Source: Roseinatronobacter monicus | GTDB taxonomy: Bacteria > Pseudomonadota > Alphaproteobacteria > Rhodobacterales > Rhodobacteraceae | DNA: 64,000 nucleotides | Reading direction: 5' to 3' | Assembly (NCBI RefSeq): GCF_006716865.1 | Contig: NZ_VFPT01000004.1 | Coordinates: 62,001-126,000 of the forward strand | Shown: one piece after another, positions 53,701 to 61,563 of the stretch | Numbering within the stretch: the first letter of the stretch is position 1 | How the letters are laid out: each line of letters starts with the position of its first letter | Position numbers and translations under genes: made by a program | The notes under the pieces: generated by a model | Databases searched by the model: none | What the model was told of the DNA's origin: nothing | The model's input: the letters and a program-made list of their open reading frames with translations, nothing else

Positions 53701-55329
53701 ATCCTCGAAAGTCGCAACACCCGCCACATCCAGATCACCGTTCAGCGCGGTATCGCCGGAGACAGCCAGATTGCCCGAGACATTCACGTCATCCTCGAAA
53801 GTCGCAACACCCGCCACATCCAGATCACCGTTCAGCGCGGTATCGCCGGAGACAGCCAGATTGCCCGAGACATTCACGTCATCCTCGAAAGTCGCAACAC
53901 CCGCCACATCCAGATCACCGTTCAGCGCGGTATCGCCGGAGACAGCCAGATTGCCCGAGACATTCACGTCATCCTCGAAAGTCGCAACACCCGCCACATC
54001 CAGATCACCGTTCAGCGCGGTATCGCCGGAGACAGCCAGATTGCCCGAGACATTCACGTCATCCTCGAAAGTCGCAACACCCGCCACATCCAGATCACCG
54101 TTCAGCGCGGTATCGCCGGAGACAGCCAGATTGCCCGAGACATTCACGTCATCCTCGAAAGTCGCAACACCCGCCACATCCAGATCACCGTTCAGCGCGG
54201 TATCGCCGGAGACAGCCAGATTGCCCGAGACATTCACGTCATCCTCGAAAGTCGCAACACCCGCCACATCCAGATCACCGTTCAGCGCGGTATCGCCGGA
54301 GACAGCCAGATTGCCCGAGACATTCACGTCATCCTCGAAAGTCGCAACACCCGCCACATCCAGATCACCATTCAGCGCGGTATCGCCGGAGACAGCCAGA
54401 TTGCCCGAGACATTCACGTCATCCTCGAAAGTCGCAACACCCGCCACATCCAGATCACCGTTCAGCGCGGTATCGCCGGAGACAGCCAGATTGCCCGAGA
54501 CATTCACGTCATCCTCGAAAGTCGCAACACCCGCCACATCCAGATCACCGTTCAGCGCGGTATCGCCGGAGACAGCCAGATTGCCCGAGACATTCACGTC
54601 ATCCTCGAAAGTCGCAACACCCGCCACATCCAGTGTGCCGTCAACTTCGAGATCACCGACATCCAGTGTGTCGAAGGATATTGTGTCCACCGATTTGAGA
54701 TTGCCATCTGCATCGACGACAACCAAGCGTTCTGCGCTGGTTCCGACCTGCAGGACGTCCTGACCATCGATTTCGTCGCCACCGGCAGCGAGAACGCCCG
54801 CAGCGGTGATCATGTCTGCGCTGGTGCCGAGAACGATCTGGTTATCATCGGTTGTAGCTGCTCCGAACCCAATAGCTGTAGAAAAATTATGCGCAACGTT
54901 AACCTGGTTGCCAAAAGCTGCAGAGTTGTCCCCAGTCACGGTAGAATTGGCCCCAATCGCCGTCGAGAGCCTACCCGACACGTCGTTGCGCCGACCAAAC
55001 GTCGCCGAGAAATCTCCGGACACTGTGTTACCGACCCCAACCGCCGTCGAGCTGTTCGATGTAACACTATTATCGCGACCAATCGCCGTCGTATTATCCT
55101 GCTGCGCTGCATTATTTCTACCTATCGCCACCGCTGTAGTGGAACCGGTGGTGTTGTTCACTCCAATGTTTACCTGAGCAAACGCAGGCAATGCTCCGCC
55201 AATCGCCACCGAAAGCGCGATTACCGAACAAAAGGCCGGTGATGTCAAAACGTGTTTGTTGCGTTTGAATATCCGACCACCGCGATAATCCCGCTCTTGC
55301 ATGATCTCGAAACTTGTCTTGTTGTTCAT
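50701..55329 (-). CDS. YadA-like trimeric autotransporter adhesin with about 35 stalk repeats
   Basis: 1542 residues from ATG 55329, chosen for GAGGAAA 8-10 bp upstream (the frame is open from 55356). Long signal peptide of about 51 residues (HVLTSPAFCSVIALSVAIGG, then ALPAFAQ). Residues 53-190 are a YadA-type head of SxAIG/TAIG repeats (STAVGVGNTVSGDFSATFG; LSTAIGANSTVTGDNSAAFG). Residues 233-1273 are about 35 copies of a 30-residue unit containing GDLDVAGVATFEDDVNVSG and NLAVSGDTALN, then degenerate units. The end has SGVADGVDDFDAVNVRQLG and a YadA anchor (SSAIAGTMAMTQLPQL...NYSFGMAVGAYNGQAAFALG) finishing GMGWSW with a terminal aromatic residue. It should trimerise, form a 12-strand barrel in the outer membrane and display a long rod. 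Confidence 0.92.
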   Translation of the reverse strand: MNNKTSFEIMQERDYRGGRIFKRNKHVLTSPAFCSVIALSVAIGGALPAFAQVNIGVNNTTGSTTAVAIGRNNAAQQDNTTAIGRDNSVTSNSSTAVGVGNTVSGDFSATFGRRNDVSGRLSTAIGANSTVTGDNSAAFGNQVNVAHNFSTAIGFGAATTDDNQIVLGTSADMITAAGVLAAGGDEIDGQDVLQVGTSAERLVVVDADGNLKSVDTISFDTLDVGDLEVDGTLDVAGVATFEDDVNVSGNLAVSGDTALNGDLDVAGVATFEDDVNVSGNLAVSGDTALNGDLDVAGVATFEDDVNVSGNLAVSGDTALNGDLDVAGVATFEDDVNVSGNLAVSGDTALNGDLDVAGVATFEDDVNVSGNLAVSGDTALNGDLDVAGVATFEDDVNVSGNLAVSGDTALNGDLDVAGVATFEDDVNVSGNLAVSGDTALNGDLDVAGVATFEDDVNVSGNLAVSGDTALNGDLDVAGVATFEDDVNVSGNLAVSGDTALNGDLDVAGVATFEDDVNVSGNLAVSGDTALNGDLDVAGVATFEDDVNVSGNLAVSGDTALNGDLDVAGVATFEDDVNVSGNLAVSGDTALNGDLDAAGVATFEDDVNVSGNLAVSGDTALNGDLDVAGVATFEDDVNVSGNLAVSGDTALNGDLDVAGVATFEDDVNVSGNLAVSGDTALNGDLDVAGVATFEDDVNVSGNLAVSGDTALNGDLDVAGVATFEDDVNVSGNLAVSGDTALNGDLDVAGVATFEDDVNVSGNLAVSGDTALNGDLDVAGVATFEDDVNVSGNLAVSGDTALNGDLDVAGVATFEDDVNVSGNLAVSGDTALNGDLDVAGVATFEDDVNVSGNLAVSGDTALNGDLDVAGVATFEDDVNVSGNLAVSGDTALNGDLDVAGVATFEDDVNVSGNLAVSGDTALNGDLDVAGVATFEDDVNVSGNLAVSGDTALNGDLDVAGVATFEDDVNVSGNLAVSGDTALNGDLDVAGVATFEDDVNVSGNLAVSGDTALNGDLDVAGVATFEDDVNVSGNLAVSGDTALNGDLDVAGVATFEDDVNVSGNLAVSGDTALNGDLDVAGVATFEDDVNVSGNLAVSGDTALNGDLDVAGVATFEDDVNVSGNLAVSGDTALNGDLDVAGVATFEDDVNVSGNLAVSGDTALNGDLDVAGVATFEDDVNVSGNLAVSGDTALNGDLDVAGVATFEDDVNVSGNLAVSGDTALNGDLDVAGVATFEDDVNVSGNLAVSGDTALNGDLDVAGVATFEDDVNVSGNLAVSGATQLNDTLTVEGATELNDTLNVSGVATFQDNVDVSGALEVDGATQLNDTLNVAGDTTLQSNLGVSGNSVFQGTVDITNRLTVEVGETLLNVNGTGMNLVVDDGAGNASMLEVTSTRVELQQNGSGMVSQGGTTTVTGTTETVVTGGTTNMSLTNGGVNFSGAGGAPVRLSGVADGVDDFDAVNVRQLGALEGKLSSAIAGTMAMTQLPQLQRNDNYSFGMAVGAYNGQAAFALGGSARIGDDFLLNGALQYSGTGGLGAAVGMGWSW
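51511..54633. repeat. Tandem array of 34.7 units of 90 bp
   Basis: Unit length 90 bp by direct reading (for example ATCCTCGAAA every 90 bp from 51541 to 54601, 35 occurrences). Units are almost identical; only a few silent or near-silent sites vary (CAGATTGCC or CAGGTTGCC, GATCACCG, GATCACCA or GATCGCCA, one GCCGCATCC for GCCACATCC). The variants recur in separate, non-adjacent units, a sign of recent unequal exchange. The array is in frame with the adhesin. Confidence 0.97.
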
Positions 55330-55380
55330 TGCCTGTTTCCTCGATTGCAGCCGCACTATGGCTTTTTGTTTTCCTGAATC

Positions 55381-55887
55381 TTACGAGCCGTCCACGCCGG
55401 AGCGCGTGTGCGGCGGACAGTCAGCGACCAAGACGATGACATGCCGCCCCGTCATCGAATTCTTTGTGCTGTCGTGTGTCGCGTGACAACGCTCAGACAC
55501 AGGTTTCGTACGCTCCATGGACTCTGTTCCCATGGAAACAATTGCGAAATCCGCCAGCTTCGTGATGTCGGGTTTGCCGCGAAAGCCGTATCCGCCTTGC
55601 GCAATACCAGTGGTCGATACAAGACCGTTATCTGTTTCGGTGGATATGTCAGACCTAATGCCAAAAAATCCACGATTGGATGTGCGCGCGACAATTTCGA
55701 CCTGGGGCGCGCGCTCTTGGCTGTTCAGCGAATGCCCACGGTCTGCTGAAGCATTGTCAAACTTTGTCGCACCCGCATGAGAGGCCAGAGCGCATGCTAC
55801 GACAAAAGCCAATACGCTTCTTGTGCGCCGTCGGTTGCCCAAAGTTTCTATTGCCGGAATATTCATTATTACTTCGCGTCTTTTCAT
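55381..55887 (-). CDS. Small exported protein preceding the adhesin
   Basis: 168 residues from ATG 55887; an internal ATG at 55866 is equally possible, as neither has a strong ribosome site. Signal peptide TRSVLAFVVACALASHAGAT, cleaved near residue 40. The mature part has VEIVARTSNRGFFGIRSDIS and GIAQGGYGFRGKPDITKLAD, and a C-terminal half with two Cys (SERCHATHD, VLVADCPPH). No family recognised. It ends 51 bp before the adhesin start on the same strand, so it is probably the first gene of the unit and could be an export or assembly partner. Confidence 0.65.
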   Translation of the reverse strand: MKRREVIMNIPAIETLGNRRRTRSVLAFVVACALASHAGATKFDNASADRGHSLNSQERAPQVEIVARTSNRGFFGIRSDISTETDNGLVSTTGIAQGGYGFRGKPDITKLADFAIVSMGTESMERTKPVSERCHATHDSTKNSMTGRHVIVLVADCPPHTRSGVDGS

Positions 55888-56483
55888 TTAGATCAAGCGC
55901 TGGTCCACACTTGACCAATTTACCAATTTCGCTTGAGGGGAGTCTTTTTGTTCAATCGCAACAAAACATTTGGAAATCACACCATGTCTTGGTTAACCGA
56001 TCACAATATAATGTCTCGCCCATACGATTCTTAAACCCCCTTAGGGTGGATTAATCTCAATTAGCTAGAGGATTGATTTTGCTGTTTTAATTTTCATCGT
56101 CATAGCTTCACCTCGCCACCGCTTCATGCTTCTTAATCTTCGCGTTTCATTAAAACTTCATCACTACCAGATACACTCTGACGATTAAGCACTCGCCCCC
56201 GAAACTCATATGCGCGCTCCATCATGCGCATGCACAAAACCGTCACAAACTTTCAACCGCCTCACACGGATTTCGCCCGAACCTGTACACACAGCTTTTG
56301 CTGTTTTGCCAATTTTGAACTGCTCAGCATCAAGGACCACTAACCGTGGCGCAAGAGCCGCATTATCAGATTTGATTATCACGCAAGCTTGAAGTTATCT
56401 TTTGCCCATAAGTCGTTGAGTAATATCTTTAGTTATTAAATTATCTTTATCGAATCTTTTAATATTATTGGTGCGCTTGAAAC
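55888..56483. other. AT-rich upstream region of the adhesin unit
   Basis: About 600 bp, clearly lower in GC than its surroundings. It should contain the promoter of the adhesin unit (minus strand, 55890-56060), but no convincing -35/-10 pair was fixed. A minus-strand frame at 56206-56382 (GTG start, 58 codons, containing LVVLDAEQFKIGKTAKAVCT and ending VHAHDGARI) has a protein-like composition and may be a gene remnant; no family recognised. The right boundary is the tip of IS5-2. Confidence 0.4.
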
Positions 56484-57583
56484 GGCGTTGTTGCATGGAC
56501 CCTACGGTTTCTGTTAGGAGGCCGTTTCCCTGATCGATTGGATAGCGTTGATGCCGCATAAATTCAATGACGGCCGCCGGCACAAATTCGAGAAGAAGCG
56601 GTACCGCATTACGAACTGGGCTGACTATAACGAAAGCCTGCGTCGGCGGGGCGATGTAACAATTTGGCTAAGCCCCGAGGTTGAAGCTGCATGGCGTGCA
56701 GAGCGCCGCAAGACACGGGGTGGCCAGCCAGTTTATTCTGACCTGTCTATTGTGACCTGCCTGACACTTGGCATCGTTTACAACCAGCCGCTGCGCCAGA
56801 CCGAAGGGTTTGTAGGCAGCCTTGTGAAGCTGATGGGGCTGGATTTGCTGGTGCCCGACTACTCGACCCTGTCACGTCGCGGGGCCGGTTTGATCTTGCC
56901 GATGAAAGCGCGCGCGTCGACGGATGGCCCGATTCATCTTGTCGTAGATAGCACGGGCCTGAAGATATTTGGCGAAGGCGAGTGGCTGGAAAACAAGCAC
57001 AAAACAAAGGCCAAACGCAAATCCTGGCGCAAGCTGCATCTTGGGCTGGACCTTGTCACCGGCGAAATTGCCTGCTCTGAACTGACCACCGATGATGTGG
57101 GTGATCCGACCGCCTTGCCAGAGCTTCTGGATCAGATTGACGGGGACGTGACACGCTTCATCGCCGACGGCGCCTATGACGGCGACCCGACCAGCGACTT
57201 GCTCGTGAAGCTGTTTGGGGTTGATGTCGAGATCACTATTCCGCCTCCCAAGACTGCGGTTCTCAGCGCCGAGGCTGTGGGCAATCCAACGCTGCGCGAC
57301 CAGCGCATTGCCGCAATACGCACAGGCGGGCGTATGGCCTGGCAGGTGAGCAGCGGATACAATCAGCGCAGCCGCGGTGAAACACAAATGGGTCGCTGGA
57401 AGATGGTCATCGGCCCCAAACTGAAAGCGCGCAGCTTTCCCAACCAGAAAACAGAAGCCAAGATCGGCACCCACATTCTGAACAAGATGACCGAACTTGG
57501 CCGTGCCAAGTTCGAGGTCGTCGCTTGACCAAATGAGCGGGTAAGGGCAAACTCAAACCATCGTAGGTCCGTGCAACAACGCC
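56484..57583 (+). mobile_element. IS5-family (IS903-like) element 2
   Basis: 1100 bp. Tips GGCGTTGTTGCATGGACC (56484) and GGCGTTGTTGCACGGACC read leftward from 57583. No target duplication: 9 bp outside are GCTTGAAAC on the left and CCCTCGAAT on the right. The right flank is exonuclease I coding sequence, the left flank is unrelated AT-rich DNA, so an adjacent deletion or rearrangement is likely. Confidence 0.93.
56551..57528 (+). CDS. IS5-2 transposase (IS903 group)
   Basis: 325 residues from ATG 56551 (an open frame begins at TTG 56548). DDE core of the IS903 type: PIHLVVDSTGLKIFGEGEW (Asp), TRFIADGAYDGDPT (Asp), and YNQRSRGETQMGRWKMVIG with the Glu. N-terminal KFEKKRYRITNWADYNESLR is typical. 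Frame intact, so the element may be active. Confidence 0.95.
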   Translation: MPHKFNDGRRHKFEKKRYRITNWADYNESLRRRGDVTIWLSPEVEAAWRAERRKTRGGQPVYSDLSIVTCLTLGIVYNQPLRQTEGFVGSLVKLMGLDLLVPDYSTLSRRGAGLILPMKARASTDGPIHLVVDSTGLKIFGEGEWLENKHKTKAKRKSWRKLHLGLDLVTGEIACSELTTDDVGDPTALPELLDQIDGDVTRFIADGAYDGDPTSDLLVKLFGVDVEITIPPPKTAVLSAEAVGNPTLRDQRIAAIRTGGRMAWQVSSGYNQRSRGETQMGRWKMVIGPKLKARSFPNQKTEAKIGTHILNKMTELGRAKFEVVA

Positions 57584-58617
57584 CCCTCGAATATTCTTTT
57601 TTCAACCTGTGGCGCGGACGTGTCAGGATCTTTTGGAAACCGTGCTGCGAGCGCATGGGAGACCCTTACGCGAAATTCTGGCGTTTTTGCGATGACCTCT
57701 GCACGCTGCATCTGCAAAGGGCTGAGGTCGCTGACTTCCAGCAGTGCAGGGGCTTTGTTCACAGCGACAGTCTGAATCGCCTTGGGGGAAGTAGTGATCG
57801 CAGCCAAAAGCGTGTTATCATCGGCACAAATCAGCTCTGTCGGGTCGGCGGCATCGAGATCGAAAAATGCAGCCTCATTCTGGTTACCCTTCGAATATCC
57901 ACAAAAGCAGCCATGAGTGACGCGCGGCCCTCCGCTGCGTGACCCCTCAACCAACGCCATCGGCTGGAATGTCTCGAGCCGCGTTTGAACCTTTGACTTA
58001 GTACAGTTGCCCAACAGCTCCGCCCATAATTCTGGCGCGCGCCCGGCGATCAACTTTGCAAGATGGAGTGTCGCCTCGACATCTCCAAGCGCGTCATGCG
58101 CATTATGTGCAGTAAAGCCGTTCTGGGGCGCGACCATATCCAGTTTGAAGCGCACGCGGCCGGCTTCATCCACGGGCCATTTGAGAAGGTCAGGTTGTTT
58201 ATGCCAGGTCGCGTAAAGCGCGGTTAGGATATCAAATCGGGTATTACCATTGAACTGGGTGGCGAAAATATCGGCCTGCAGGTTCTGATAAAAAGCCTGG
58301 CGCAGCATCTCCTCGTCAAAGCGGATACTGTTGAAGCCAGTCCAGGTTGAAGGCGACCATCGTTCGATCAGCGCAGCAATCTCTTGTGTGAACTCAAAAA
58401 GGCTCGGCAGACTTGGGTCGATCAGCTGGGCCGGGCGCACCCCCGTTACTGCCAGCGCCCAGGGCGATGGGATAATGTGAGGGGCTATGCGACAGCGCAG
58501 ATTGACCCGCTCGATCTCCCTGAATTCACCATCCGTCAGAATGGCTGCAAACTGCAGGGGCTGGTCAAATGCGGGTGAGATGCCAGTGGTCTCAAGATCG
58601 TAGAATGCAAAGGTCAT
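57553..58617 (-). pseudogene. sbcB: Exodeoxyribonuclease I-like gene truncated by IS5-2
   Basis: 354 residues, of which the last 10 (ALLHGPTMV region) come from the IS end. DEDD exonuclease domain: FAFYDLETTGISPAFDQPLQ (Asp-x-Glu), TGFNSIRFDEEMLRQAFY, NAHDALGDVEATLHLAKLI (Asp with the HxAxxD pattern). SH3-like and C-terminal helical regions of exonuclease I follow, but the protein stops after VEKRIFEG, about 120 residues short of the usual 470. The 3'-5' ssDNA exonuclease active site is present; missing C-terminal helices make loss of function likely. Gene symbol by family resemblance only. Confidence 0.85.
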
Positions 58618-58799
58618 ACGACACTATAGCTTGAGGCAGCACCCGCGTCAGTAACCTCGATTGGTCCATCGCATATTTCTTTTGGCATGGGCACTGACTC
58701 CGAACCACCTGACCAGCGGATTTGATGATACGCCCTTTGACGCAACCGATGGTCGCAAACAGGATAGACGCGGGCGGGGCGAGCCCCTAAGCGGATTTT

Positions 58800-59747
58800 A
58801 TGACCAGTGCCGCTTCCGAAATTGCGTCTACCGATCGCATCCTAGCCGGTGTTGCGTTGATGTTGGGCTTCTGTGTGACTGCCCCTTTACTGGACGTTGC
58901 GGCCAAGCTGGCATCGAGCAGCGTGCCAGTGGGCCAGATCACGGCCGCCCGCTTTATCATTCAATGTATGTTAATGGCACCCTTTGTCTGGGTCATGGGT
59001 CTTTCTTTGAGGGTGCCGCGAAAGCATTTGCCTGCCCTGCTGCTGCGCGCGGTTCTCTTGTTGGTCTCTACCTTTTGTTTCATTGCAGCGATCCGGGTCA
59101 TGCCTCTGGCTGACGCCCTGGCAATCGTGTTTGTCGCTCCGTTTATCGTGCTTCTGGTGGGAAAATTCTACTTAGGCGAAGATGTTGGTCCGCGCCGCGT
59201 TGCAGCGGCAATTGTGGGTTTTGTGGGGGTCCTGTTCGTAATCCAGCCCAGCTTCGTCGCCTTTGGCGCAGTGGCGTTATTTCCATTGGGCACTGCGATT
59301 GCCTTCGCGTTTTATATCCTTGTGACAAGAGGACTGTCGCGTCGTGTCCATCCCGTGGCATTACAGTTTCACACTGGCCTGATCGCCAGTCTACTCTGCC
59401 TGCCATTCATTTTGCTGGCCCAAGGCACAGGATCGGTGTTTCTGGATCCTGTCTGGCCGGAAGGAATTGTGTGGTTGTGGCTTCTGGGCGTAGGGTTTTT
59501 CGCCACGATGAGCCATATGATGATGACCTATGCGCTGTCTCTGGCGCCCTCGGCTACGCTGGCGCCTTTGCAATATCTTGAGCTGCCGGTGGCAACCTTA
59601 TTGGGCTACTGGGTATTCAGCGATTTCCCCAATGCGCTTACGCTAACCGGCATCGCTATCATCATCAGCGCCGGACTATACATGATACACCGCGAAAGGG
59701 TTACTGCACGTGCGCTGATCACAGAGCGTGCGGCCCCTCCATTCTAA
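58800..59747 (+). CDS. EamA/DMT-family transporter
   Basis: 315 residues with about ten hydrophobic helices and two EamA halves. The first half contains VPVGQITAARFIIQCMLMAP and MPLADALAIVFVAPFIVLLV; the second has LFPLGTAIAFAFYILVTRGL and APLQYLELPVATLLGYWVFS. This is the drug/metabolite transporter fold of the inner membrane, exporting small metabolites; the substrate cannot be predicted. Monocistronic, divergent from the exonuclease gene with a 180-bp gap. Intact. The 280 bp after it (59748-60029) show no gene. Confidence 0.92.
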   Translation: MTSAASEIASTDRILAGVALMLGFCVTAPLLDVAAKLASSSVPVGQITAARFIIQCMLMAPFVWVMGLSLRVPRKHLPALLLRAVLLLVSTFCFIAAIRVMPLADALAIVFVAPFIVLLVGKFYLGEDVGPRRVAAAIVGFVGVLFVIQPSFVAFGAVALFPLGTAIAFAFYILVTRGLSRRVHPVALQFHTGLIASLLCLPFILLAQGTGSVFLDPVWPEGIVWLWLLGVGFFATMSHMMMTYALSLAPSATLAPLQYLELPVATLLGYWVFSDFPNALTLTGIAIIISAGLYMIHRERVTARALITERAAPPF

Positions 59748-60029
59748 CGTTTCAGCTCACTCGCGTGTCGCGCAGCATTCACGGATAATCCAACGCAATG
59801 CGCTACAGCCGCCTGCCATGTTGCGGTATGGCATCAGAAGCCTCTGATGAAAGCGGCCGGTCGCCATGCCATCGTCGAGCGGCGGCTGTTGGCAGAAAGC
59901 GGTCTTTGCAAAGTCGTGGTGACAAGACACAAAAAGGTCGTTGACCTAGCGGTTTTCTGATACCCGGTTAGTGGTGCGTGGGTTATGAATTGCGCGTCAC
60001 GGCAAGAGTTAGAGGCTGAAAAATAACTC

Positions 60030-61025
60030 CTACTCTACAGAAGTTTTTACGACGTTTTCTCTAAGCATTCTGGCCACTCCTTCATTCGTCAATTTATGAA
60101 AGATAGCACTGCCGCCTCCCTTTAGGTTGTAAGTTCCTGCTGTCATTAGCCCAAGTGCTTCCATTTGCATCAGGATACGTTCCTTGTCCTCCATATCGAC
60201 TGAAATCGACACATGGTTGCCTAGATCGCATTTTCGAATGATAGCACGCTGTAGCCCTGACGAGAGACCAGACGTGTTTGATGCCGTACGATAGCTTGCG
60301 CCGACAGCAGCCAGAATTTCGCGCCATGTAAGCGACACAACTCCGCTGCTTTGACGGTTACCGCCCCATTTTCTTTTATATTTGAACTCATAGCCTTCAT
60401 CTAAACCTGCCAAAGGAATATCATCAAAAATCGCAGGTCTTCGGTTCTCCGCCACCTCTTTTTTCAACGCGGAATTCTCTTTGCGTAGGTCATTAACCTC
60501 ATTCAGAACATCAAGCCCCGCCGCTTGATCGGCTCTAATCCACCCAACACCTTCGTGAGAGATACGCGCTTGCGCTAGCGCCGCCAAAGCCTTTGTGGAC
60601 AACTCATCAGGGTTCAACCAAAAATCCACCAGTGCATTTGACTTCAAATCGGTGACCAACTTATCGAGCTTCAATTGGTTTTCAGCATCAGATTCCGTTT
60701 TTGCCTTCGGTAACTCATCTACTTTGCCTCGCAAGAATGCGAGGACCGGAATGCCTTTCGATTTTGCATAGCGAAACTCCTTCTCGGTATAACTCAAGCC
60801 GTCCTCTGAGACTGAGCCATACCGTCCCGCAACAATCAGTATGTAGTAGTCACAGCGGTCGATAACTCTCTCGATGAAGTCCATCTGCTTTTGGCTAGAC
60901 GCAGGAAAAATCTCCATACCTTCTGCAACAAAGCCCGCTTTCGCGACTGCTTCGCTTACCTTTTTTCGTTCATCGATGAGATCGCTGTAAGTAGAACTTA
61001 CGAATACGTGAAAAATTTTTTCCAT
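60030..61025 (-). CDS. DUF4062 domain protein
   Basis: 331 residues. Residues 4-90 are a DUF4062 domain: FHVFVSSTYSDLIDERKKV is its signature, followed by IDRCDYYILIVAGRYGS and YTEKEFRYAKSKGIPVLAFL. DUF4062 has a TIR-like/Rossmann fold and caps many STAND NTPases. Here it is followed not by an NTPase but by a coiled coil (LNEVNDLRKENSALKKEVAE, about 180-200) and a C-terminal winged-helix-like domain (LTWREILAAVGASY; MEALGLMTAGTYNLKGGGSA). Cytoplasmic. A defence or signalling role is possible but unproven. Lower GC than neighbours and no partner gene. Confidence 0.8.
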   Translation of the reverse strand: MEKIFHVFVSSTYSDLIDERKKVSEAVAKAGFVAEGMEIFPASSQKQMDFIERVIDRCDYYILIVAGRYGSVSEDGLSYTEKEFRYAKSKGIPVLAFLRGKVDELPKAKTESDAENQLKLDKLVTDLKSNALVDFWLNPDELSTKALAALAQARISHEGVGWIRADQAAGLDVLNEVNDLRKENSALKKEVAENRRPAIFDDIPLAGLDEGYEFKYKRKWGGNRQSSGVVSLTWREILAAVGASYRTASNTSGLSSGLQRAIIRKCDLGNHVSISVDMEDKERILMQMEALGLMTAGTYNLKGGGSAIFHKLTNEGVARMLRENVVKTSVE

Positions 61026-61563
61026 CTATTTATGGGTATCCGTATTTATCAACCATCAAGAAATCGCTGAGCTCCCCAAATGAGCCACCTGAGAAGCACA
61101 GTCCCTTTATGTGGTGGTTTGAGCGCCGTTGCAATGACTGCTCCGAGGCTGGCTGCTGCCCACTGCACCTGCAGCATTCAGAGTGGGGGCGACCGTCCGC
61201 TGAGGGCGGACAGCCGCCTGTGATCTTGCGGCATTGTATCTGCAGCATACTGCCAAAGCTGCCGGTCGTTCACCAAGTTCGGTGCTTGTCGCGTCAATCC
61301 AACGCGGTAGCGGCACAAATAATGAAGGGAGGGTTACCTGCCCGATTGTGCGCTCGCACTCGAGCCTTCTTCTGCCACCGTCAAGCATCACTCACTCGCT
61401 GCGTATGGCGCCGATCCCGGCCCGATCCGCCCGCCGCCGGGCACGTTCGCCACCTCCCGCAGCACGGAGGCAGAAAAACGCTTGATCAACGGCCTAATTT
61501 AGGCAATTTTGACCTCAGATCGCATGCCGCTTGGGGAATGTCGGATTAAGTCTTGGGGAAGAA
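61026..61563. other. Gene-poor stretch
   Basis: About 540 bp without a supportable gene. GC-rich fragments near 61130-61210 and 61380-61480 have no clear frame on either strand. CTTGGGGAAG at 61552-61561 is the ribosome site of the next gene. Confidence 0.4.

Noticed and set aside
51511..54633. CRISPR-like regular repeats
   Set aside because: The units are contiguous, 90 bp long, with no unique spacers, and encode part of one protein.
51142..55242. Three very long plus-strand reading frames opposite the adhesin
   Set aside because: They are antisense shadows: a 90-bp repeat without stops in any frame stays open in all frames. Composition (Arg/His/Pro or Ser/Thr only) is not protein-like; the minus frame has a signal peptide, head and anchor.
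58661..59113. 150-residue frame overlapping the start of the DMT transporter
   Set aside because: Out of frame with a clear ten-helix transporter and without its own ribosome site.
61107..61391. Minus-strand frame in the 61.0-61.5 kb gap
   Set aside because: Low-complexity composition, no start signal and no family resemblance.
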